Shown one piece after another: positions 54,089 to 59,486 of a stretch of DNA of 59,486 bases (position 1 is the stretch's first letter; each line of letters begins with the position of its first letter). A program made the position numbers and the translations under genes. A model generated the notes under the pieces. It ran no database searches. It was not told where the DNA came from and saw only the letters and a list, made by a program, of their open reading frames with translations. The DNA comes from an uncultured Lachnospiraceae bacterium (GTDB taxonomy: Bacteria; Bacillota; Clostridia; Lachnospirales; Lachnospiraceae): contig CANPUE010000015.1 in the NCBI GenBank assembly GCA_947577185.1, forward strand, positions 1-59,486, in the 5' to 3' direction.

Positions 54089-55654
54089 TTAATTCTCACC
54101 GCCGGATTTCTGTACCCTGCTGCGGTACTCTCCCGGCGTACAACCCGTATAATCACGAAAAGTCTTGGAAAAATAGGAGAAATTACTATAACCGACCTCC
54201 ATCGCAATCCTGCTCACCGTCAGGCCTGAATGCCGCAGATACTCCTGTGCCTTTTTCATCCGGCAGGAAGCCACATAACCCGGAATCGACATCCCCGTAC
54301 TGCTCATAAAAAGCTTTGAGACATAATCCTCCGACAAAAAGACCATCCCCGCCAGTGTCTTCCGGGACAGGTCTTCTTTCAGGTTGTTTTCGATGTGCCG
54401 CTTCATCCGTTCCACGACGTTTTCCTGTCTGTTATCCTCACGGCAAAGCCCGGCGGCTTTTCCCCAGATATAACGGATAAACGCTTCCATATCCGACAGT
54501 GTCGTCACCGACTTCTCATAGTAACTGTCAAATTCCTTTCCGTCAAAAACCCTCGCAATGAGCAGATGCTGCCTGTCAAAATACCGATAGATCATCTGCA
54601 TCATCTCCTTGCGGAAACACTCCAGAACATAAACCGTAACCTGATGATCCTCCCACAGACCGCGGATAAAGGCCAGCACCTTCGTTTCCGTCTCCCGAAT
54701 CGTATCCGCATCCATCATCTCCTGTTCCCAGTCCTTCCAGGGCGCGGTAAGAGCCTCCTCTTCTTTCTTCTCCCACTCACACTCCCGCACCAGACCGTCG
54801 TCTCCGGGAACCGCTTCCTGTTCCATCCATTCCAGATGCCTTCTTCTCTCATCCAGCTCTTTTTCAGGGCAGTCCCTCCCGATATAGATGCAGGTCTTCA
54901 TTGAAAGCGTCTTCTCCATGCATTCCTGATAAGCAGACGCCAAATCTTCTCTTTCCTCCGCCGCCAGAACCAGAAACCACTCACAGTCGCATCTTCTGAC
55001 CATGGCAAGCAGTCTGCCGCAAGTTTCGTCCCTGTCAAAAAAATCCCCGGTCACATTGCGCACAATAAAATTGATTAATGCGGCGTCCCTCGTCTTTTGA
55101 TCCACATCCGGAAATATCCTGAGCAGATACAGACACACCATACGATCAGGCTCGTAAATCCCTTCCTGCCGTGCCCGGTCCAGCCACGCCGCATTCCATG
55201 TTTCCTGCCGCAGGAACGATTTCCAGAACAGATGCTGACGCTCTTTCCGGTTTTCCTGCTCCTGTCCGCCCTTCCCGGCACTCACTTTCTTCGCCAGCTG
55301 TGAGAGAACTTCTTCCATCTCACTGTTAGATACCGGCTTTAACAGGTAGCTGCTCGACTGCAGGTGAAGCGCTTTCTGCGCATAGGCAAAATAAGCATAA
55401 CTGCTCAAAAAAACACATTCCACAGGCATTTTGCGGCCCCGCACCCATTCCAGGAGCTCCAGCCCGCTCCCCTGCGGCATCTCAATATCAGACAGCAAAA
55501 TGTCTACCGGAGCCTCTTTCAGAATCTTCATGGCCTGCCTGACATTATTCGCTGTCAATATGCTCCCTATGCCAATCTCCTCCCAGTGAATGCCTTTAAC
55601 CAGCTTCTCCACCACCAGACGGTCATCATCCACAATCAATATGCAAATGCTCAT
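54089..55654 (-). CDS. YesN-type response regulator with AraC DNA-binding domain
   Basis: Receiver domain (about 1-125) with LIVDDDRLVVEKL, phospho-acceptor Asp in ILLSDIEMPQGSG (about 55) and KPVS near 107. A middle region of about 270 residues follows, and an AraC-type pair of helix-turn-helices is at the C-terminus (about 425-515: LSEDYVSKLFMSSTGMSIPG and VSRIAMEVGYSNFSYFSKTF). ATG at 55654 (MSICILIVDDD) has GGGAG 8 bases upstream; the frame runs eight codons further to 55678. 521 residues. Likely paired with the YesM-type kinase and controls the ABC/GH31 operon. Confidence 0.9.
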   Translation of the reverse strand: MSICILIVDDDRLVVEKLVKGIHWEEIGIGSILTANNVRQAMKILKEAPVDILLSDIEMPQGSGLELLEWVRGRKMPVECVFLSSYAYFAYAQKALHLQSSSYLLKPVSNSEMEEVLSQLAKKVSAGKGGQEQENRKERQHLFWKSFLRQETWNAAWLDRARQEGIYEPDRMVCLYLLRIFPDVDQKTRDAALINFIVRNVTGDFFDRDETCGRLLAMVRRCDCEWFLVLAAEEREDLASAYQECMEKTLSMKTCIYIGRDCPEKELDERRRHLEWMEQEAVPGDDGLVRECEWEKKEEEALTAPWKDWEQEMMDADTIRETETKVLAFIRGLWEDHQVTVYVLECFRKEMMQMIYRYFDRQHLLIARVFDGKEFDSYYEKSVTTLSDMEAFIRYIWGKAAGLCREDNRQENVVERMKRHIENNLKEDLSRKTLAGMVFLSEDYVSKLFMSSTGMSIPGYVASCRMKKAQEYLRHSGLTVSRIAMEVGYSNFSYFSKTFRDYTGCTPGEYRSRVQKSGGEN

Positions 55655-55724
55655 CCCGCGTACTCCCGTATCTATCATTCATCCCCCTGTTTTTTCATTT
55701 TTTCAGTTATCCTGTTTCCTGTTC

Positions 55725-55940
55725 CTATTCATGTCCTTCGTCGTTTGAAGTTCCTCTTCTGTCTCTGTTTTGATTAACAACCGCGGCAAGCAGGCTTACC
55801 GCTACCGCAAGCATGTGCAGGGCCATAAGCCATTTGGGTGTATATCCATAATAGATATCAACGCACAACACAACGATATAACCGCCTGCAATGCAAAACC
55901 AGATGATAGATGCAAATCGGTATAATTTGTTTTTGTTCAT
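55725..55940 (-). CDS. hypothetical two-segment membrane protein
   Basis: 71 residues starting at ATG 55940 (MNKNKLYRFASII), with CGGAGG 8 bases upstream; the longer frame to 55994 lacks a site. Two hydrophobic segments lie at about 8-28 and 37-58, separated by YYGYTPKW, with a charged tail (QNRDRRGTSNDEGHE). No family recognised. It lies between the lipoprotein gene and the AraC-type regulator, probably its own small unit. Confidence 0.65.
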   Translation of the reverse strand: MNKNKLYRFASIIWFCIAGGYIVVLCVDIYYGYTPKWLMALHMLAVAVSLLAAVVNQNRDRRGTSNDEGHE

Positions 55941-56018
55941 GTGGTGAGCCTCCGGATTAAAGCAAAAATCACTGTCCTTCTTTTCAAATCTCATTTAACT
56001 TCTCAATCGTTTCTTTTC

Positions 56019-57026
56019 TCATTCAGATTCTTCTCTGTATTCAAAGACAAACCTCTTTTCATTCCTGTAAATCTCTATTGTATCGTCTGCTCCATACTGA
56101 TAACCAAATCCACTTCCAAAATTAGACTGATTATCTTTCGTTGGAATTTCAGTTCCATCGACAGTTGATGTTATTTCTCCATCCATATTTCCACAACGCC
56201 CGCTGATCGTACTCTCTCTCCCTGTGTCATAATATAATTTACCATTCACCCTGATCATAGGGATTCTGTCATACATCGCATCAGCTTCTTCCGGTTTCGG
56301 CAGTTGTTCTTCATCCAGATCCAGTCCCAGCATAGTTCGTACATTCCCTATGTATTCCGGGTCTTTCACCATATCATCCGTAACCATATAACTGGAAATG
56401 GGATTCTGCCATGGAATCACAAAAATGTCTCTATCTTCTATGTCAAAGGACGACAGAATCAATGCCATTTCCTCTGATGAGGCACCTTTTAATGCCATCA
56501 TCTCTTCCAAAGTCTTCCTGCGGTTGGTTCCTTGCATCAGCCCAAAACGATAGTCACCCTCTGCCATCTGCCAAACATAAACCTCCAGCCCCTTAAAGGT
56601 TCCAAGTGCAAAGTATTCCGGATATTTTTCACGCAATTTCTCTATTTCAGGAGAGCTCCACTCATATTCTGATTCAAGACCATCAGGAATATCAATGACA
56701 TTTACTTCCTTAAACAAGATTGCACCACCATCTGCTGTAAGGTAATTCGCAATCCACTCGTCTGTCGGATAATCTTTATATTCACATATCCTGTCATCCG
56801 TTTCTCCATTCAGACAGCCGATTTGTGTTCCGCAATCACTTTGAGATATCGTGCAAAAAGGCACGTATGTCCTGTCTTGCCATATAATAGTCATATACGC
56901 ACCATCTTCCGCAGTACGCATATCAATTAAATTTGTGTTTTTTCCGCATGCAAACAATATGATTGAAACAAAGCTGCATAGACAAATAATACTGCATATT
57001 TTCTTTTTCAAGGTTATCCTCCTCAA
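56019..57026 (-). CDS. hypothetical lipoprotein
   Basis: I do not recognise the family. A signal peptide with positively charged start (MRRITLKKK) and lipobox ILFAC (Cys about 27) predicts a membrane-bound, extracellular protein of 335 residues. The mature part has aromatic/acidic strands, a MADGDYRFGLMQG-like turn near 155, and a C-terminal region with GSGFGYQYGADDTIEIYRNE. No catalytic motif visible. It sits just left of the restriction-modification genes and may be part of that acquired region or an ordinary surface protein. Confidence 0.7.
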   Translation of the reverse strand: MRRITLKKKICSIICLCSFVSIILFACGKNTNLIDMRTAEDGAYMTIIWQDRTYVPFCTISQSDCGTQIGCLNGETDDRICEYKDYPTDEWIANYLTADGGAILFKEVNVIDIPDGLESEYEWSSPEIEKLREKYPEYFALGTFKGLEVYVWQMAEGDYRFGLMQGTNRRKTLEEMMALKGASSEEMALILSSFDIEDRDIFVIPWQNPISSYMVTDDMVKDPEYIGNVRTMLGLDLDEEQLPKPEEADAMYDRIPMIRVNGKLYYDTGRESTISGRCGNMDGEITSTVDGTEIPTKDNQSNFGSGFGYQYGADDTIEIYRNEKRFVFEYREESE

Positions 57027-57149
57027 AAATTATTTTACAGGATACTAAATTTTACTGCATATTTTAATACATGGAACATAGTCGGAACGTGTTGTTATGA
57101 AATAAGAAATGCAATGGAAAATCTTTTATACAATAGCGCCATCTCCCTA

Positions 57150-57302
57150 TTATAATCTTTGACATTTTTCACTTTTCTTTTTAATGTTGTATCTCCATTC
57201 TTCCCACCATAGTAACACATCATCCGCTGTCGACTTGTTGTCTAAGTATAGCACATCATCATATATTCTGCTACAAAAAATAAGAGGCACAGCCGCCGCC
57301 AT
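57150..57302 (-). CDS. possible 50-residue peptide gene (uncertain)
   Basis: The 363-base gap 57027-57389 holds one intact short frame, ATG 57302 to TAA 57150. The product starts MAAAVPLIFC and contains a Trp/Glu-rich LLWWEEWRYNIKKKSEK near the C-terminus. No strong ribosome site is seen (GGGAACTGTGGGC before the ATG). It could be a remnant of an older gene or chance. Nothing else is recognised in the gap; its flanks are A+T-rich. Confidence 0.25.
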   Translation of the reverse strand: MAAAVPLIFCSRIYDDVLYLDNKSTADDVLLWWEEWRYNIKKKSEKCQRL

Positions 57303-57389
57303 GCCCACAGTTCCCAGCGTTCCAACGCTCTCTCACGATATACTTCCTTCCTAATCTAAAACAAAACATATATTCTCAATCTAATATAT

Positions 57390-58589
57390 TTACATAACGG
57401 ATGCACCTGCAGAAAAAAACATTTCTTCTAATTCATGTTCAAGCTGTATCTTATAATCATCAATTATAATCATATTTGATGGGATATCAACATGCCTGGT
57501 CAAATTATCATTTTGAGTACGTATCAAAATTGTTGCACTACATTTCTTTCTCTTTCCTGCATTTTTTAGCAATTCCACTGCCTCACTAAAACTTTCTGTT
57601 GCTTTTTGAATTTTTACTGCTACAGGTGCATTTTTATAATATTTTTTGAGAAATCCATCAATCCCCTTATTTCTTTGCACCACATCACAATCCAATTGAT
57701 TTAGAATGGCACTATCAACATCACTTTTTGTCTTATATGATTCAATACCTGATTTTAGTAATCTGGATTCTGTTTTATACGGATTTTTCAATCTGTTTTC
57801 GGATATTTCTACCGCATCTCGGCTAATATCAATTCCTATTCCTTTTCTATTAACTAATTCAGCCGCAACCATTGTCGTTCCACTCCCGCAAAAAGGGTCA
57901 AGCACTGTATCGCCTACATCAGTACTAATACGAACGATTCTTTCCAGTAATTCAATAGGCTTTTGCGTAGGATATCCAACCCGTTCTTTAGCTTTAGGAT
58001 TTAAAAATGGAATCTCCCAAACATCCGACATTGGTACTCCCTTTTTCTCCTTTGATAAAATAACTTCACCATTGTCATCATGCTTATAAATTGCTTTTCC
58101 TCTGTTATCCCTCACTCTCTCTTGAAGAATTTGGTCAATATTAGTTGTTGGAGAATACTCTGTATAAATAATATTAAATTTATAATTATTTGTTTTGGTA
58201 TAAAAGAAAATCGTTTGATGTCCTGGCAATAATCCTTTTTTTGAATTAGACCATCTCTTATAAGTCCATATAATTTCACTTCTAAAATTTTCTTCTCCAA
58301 AAATATCATCTAATATTATTCTCAAATAGTGTGATGCCTTTTCGTCACAATGCAAAAATATACTTCCTGTATCTTTTAAAACTCGTTTTAACTCATATAC
58401 ACGTACTTTCATATAATCCAAATACTCTTCTCGACTATTCCAAACGTCTCCAAAAAAATATTCAGTCCCTTGTGTATCTTTCAAAGATTGCATTTTCTGC
58501 GTAAAAAAAGGTGGATCTAAATAAATCATATCAACCGAATTACCATCTATCTGTTTCAGAATATCCAAACAATCTCCATGTATTACCAT
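57390..58589 (-). CDS. site-specific DNA methyltransferase (amino-methylating, type II)
   Basis: Methylates adenine N6 or cytosine N4 in its recognition site, protecting DNA from the linked nuclease. Motif order places the catalytic MIYLDPPFFTQ (about 25) before the SAM-binding DPFCGSGTTMVAAE (about 244), with GIGIDISRDAVE following: the beta-class arrangement. C-terminal 100 residues are outside the core and may read the DNA. ATG at 58589 (MVIHGDCLDIL) matches conserved starts; the frame reaches 18 codons upstream into the nuclease gene. It begins 7 bases after the nuclease stop. Intact, 399 residues. Confidence 0.88.
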   Translation of the reverse strand: MVIHGDCLDILKQIDGNSVDMIYLDPPFFTQKMQSLKDTQGTEYFFGDVWNSREEYLDYMKVRVYELKRVLKDTGSIFLHCDEKASHYLRIILDDIFGEENFRSEIIWTYKRWSNSKKGLLPGHQTIFFYTKTNNYKFNIIYTEYSPTTNIDQILQERVRDNRGKAIYKHDDNGEVILSKEKKGVPMSDVWEIPFLNPKAKERVGYPTQKPIELLERIVRISTDVGDTVLDPFCGSGTTMVAAELVNRKGIGIDISRDAVEISENRLKNPYKTESRLLKSGIESYKTKSDVDSAILNQLDCDVVQRNKGIDGFLKKYYKNAPVAVKIQKATESFSEAVELLKNAGKRKKCSATILIRTQNDNLTRHVDIPSNMIIIDDYKIQLEHELEEMFFSAGASVM

Positions 58590-58596
58590 TTCACTA

Positions 58597-59220
58597 TCAC
58601 TTCCTTGAATCTGCAATTTTCTGAAGAACATCCAGCAAATCAATGTCTGTCAATTCTTTTATATATTCCCAAGCAGCATCACCATAATAATATTGTCCGC
58701 CAATCCCCCTATACAACGTTTCTAAAGTTTCTTGAATCTTTTTTGCCTGCGAACGTTGTGGATAATAGAACATAACTCTTATAGGTGTATAGCCTTTCTC
58801 ATTTATAACTTTAACTCGTGTATGCTCTTTTGTAATATGATCCCCGTCTGTTGTTGCATCCCTCCATTTTATTTCATGTGCCATTCCATTAACCAAACAG
58901 TCAATTTCAAAGGTCTTTGGTCTGCTCCCTTACGTATTGGGAATTCTTACTTTTGCAGCTTCAGAGTACTTATGCTTTATACACATACAAGCAGCTTGTT
59001 CCAAAAACGCACCTGCATACTTATATAAGAATCGTCCTTTATTCTGATATAAATCAATAAGATTTCCTTCTTCATTAGTAACCCCTAATACTCTATATAT
59101 CAAATAATGCGATGTGTCATCACATTTCATTTCCTCAATTCGAGCATCTACTTGGTTTTTAAGCTCTGATGCATATTTATTTGCAAGTTCTTCGATTTTC
59201 ACATATATGTTCATATTCAT
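58597..59220 (-). pseudogene. ApaLI-type restriction endonuclease, interrupted by an in-frame stop
   Basis: Two open segments in the same frame (59220-58930 and 58929-58597) are separated by one TAA at 58930-58932. Reading through it gives a continuous protein of about 207 codons. After the stop the frame continues GSRPKTFEIDCLVNG without an ATG. The catalytic PD-(D/E)xK type residues lie downstream: FEID, then AHEIKWRDATTDGDH. The EIKWRDATTDGDHITKEH and GYTPIRVMFYYPQRS blocks recall ApaLI-family endonucleases, which cut GTGCAC, so that site is a guess. The ATG at 59220 follows GAGGAAG. Without readthrough, the nuclease should be inactive. Sits between the HTH gene and the methyltransferase, all co-directional. 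Confidence 0.72.
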
Positions 59221-59252
59221 ATCTTCCTCAATAATCATCTTAAAAATTATCT

Positions 59253-59465
59253 CTACTTGATTTTCTCATTAGAAAATTCCATTATATCACCTATATTACA
59301 ATTTAGTGACATACATATTTTATACAGACTTTCCAATGATACTGTTTCCCCTTTTCCCATTTTCGCCAAAACGTTAAAACTAATCCCTGCCATATCCTTT
59401 AAATCTGTTCGTTTCATTTTTCTGTCTATTAATAATTTCCATAATTTATCATAACACACTGGCAT
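59253..59465 (-). CDS. XRE-family helix-turn-helix regulator
   Basis: 70-residue Cro/C1-type DNA-binding protein (HTH_26-like). Residues about 5-62 form the domain: LWKLLIDRKMKRTDLKDMAG, then SFNVLAKMGKGETVSLESL, then YKICMSLNCNIGDIMEF. AAGGTAGGG precedes the ATG. It ends 32 bases before the nuclease start and is the first gene of the cassette. Such small regulators often accompany type II R-M genes as control proteins, but many also occur elsewhere, so the role is inference. The frame is complete within the window. Confidence 0.85.
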   Translation of the reverse strand: MPVCYDKLWKLLIDRKMKRTDLKDMAGISFNVLAKMGKGETVSLESLYKICMSLNCNIGDIMEFSNEKIK

Positions 59466-59486
59466 AATATTTCCCTACCTTTTATT

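Noticed and set aside
1..59486. CRISPR array, tRNA or rRNA genes, prophage or insertion sequences
   Set aside because: Scanned both strands by eye: no regularly spaced direct repeats, no cloverleaf, no transposase or integrase frames, no terminal inverted repeats.

Overview
The window is a chromosomal segment of an anaerobic, spore-forming, low-to-moderate G+C Clostridia bacterium, most likely a Lachnospiraceae member. Four things point there: a six-subunit Rnf complex in clostridial order (C-D-G-E-A-B); sporulation or germination-type genes (SpoIID-like, GerW/YtfJ with its DUF2953 partner, SleB-type hydrolase); a T-box controlled pheST operon; and a sodium-pump decarboxylase operon next to a bmoN-like flavoprotein-cmk-ispH-rpsA cluster. 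Almost all genes are on the minus strand. This assignment is an inference from gene content; no database search was run.

Layout. 1-6.5 kb: queA, M18 aminopeptidase, pheT and pheS behind a T-box leader whose promoter lies in the 3' end of the preceding yihY-type gene. 6.5-12.3 kb: YihY/BrkB membrane protein coupled to a large SpoIID-domain protein, a 6S RNA gene with promoter and terminator, PEP carboxykinase, and divergent rpmB. 12.3-19.2 kb: J-domain protein with a 45-residue membrane peptide gene upstream, gerW/ytfI pair, aminopeptidase P, deoC, and divergent citrate synthase. 19.2-25.2 kb: threonine synthase, SleB-type hydrolase, an unusual AP2/degenerate-HNH/AP2 protein, membrane-anchored GH25 muramidase, and the flavinyltransferase ApbE. 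25.2-31.4 kb: an iron-sulfur aldo/keto reductase downstream of the rnfCDGEAB operon. 31.7-39.2 kb: YprB-type exonuclease, cheR, rpsA, ispH, cmk, flavoprotein, RpiR and TetR regulators. 39.4-44.7 kb: five-gene biotin-dependent Na+-pump carboxyltransferase operon. 44.9-55.7 kb: D-Ala-D-Ala carboxypeptidase, then a carbohydrate-uptake locus made of a YesM-type kinase, GH31 glycosidase, lipoprotein solute-binding protein, two permeases and a YesN-type AraC regulator. 55.7-59.5 kb: a small membrane protein, an unrecognised lipoprotein, and an A+T-rich restriction-modification cassette whose nuclease gene has an in-frame stop.

How the genes fit together. ApbE is the enzyme that attaches FMN to RnfD and RnfG, so apbE near rnf makes metabolic sense. 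Rnf and the decarboxylase complex both couple redox or decarboxylation chemistry to an ion gradient. PEP carboxykinase, citrate synthase and the biotin-dependent carboxyltransferases meet at the pyruvate/oxaloacetate node. The YesMN-ABC-GH31 block is a self-contained sense-import-hydrolyse unit for an oligosaccharide carrying alpha-linked sugars.

Most unusual content: the sodium-pump operon carrying both an acyl-CoA-type (12S-like) and an oxaloacetate/pyruvate-type (5S-like) carboxyltransferase; the AP2-flanked protein that has lost its HNH histidines; the decaying ApaLI-type R-M system; and several candidate regulatory repeats. No tRNA, rRNA, CRISPR array, prophage or intact insertion sequence was seen.
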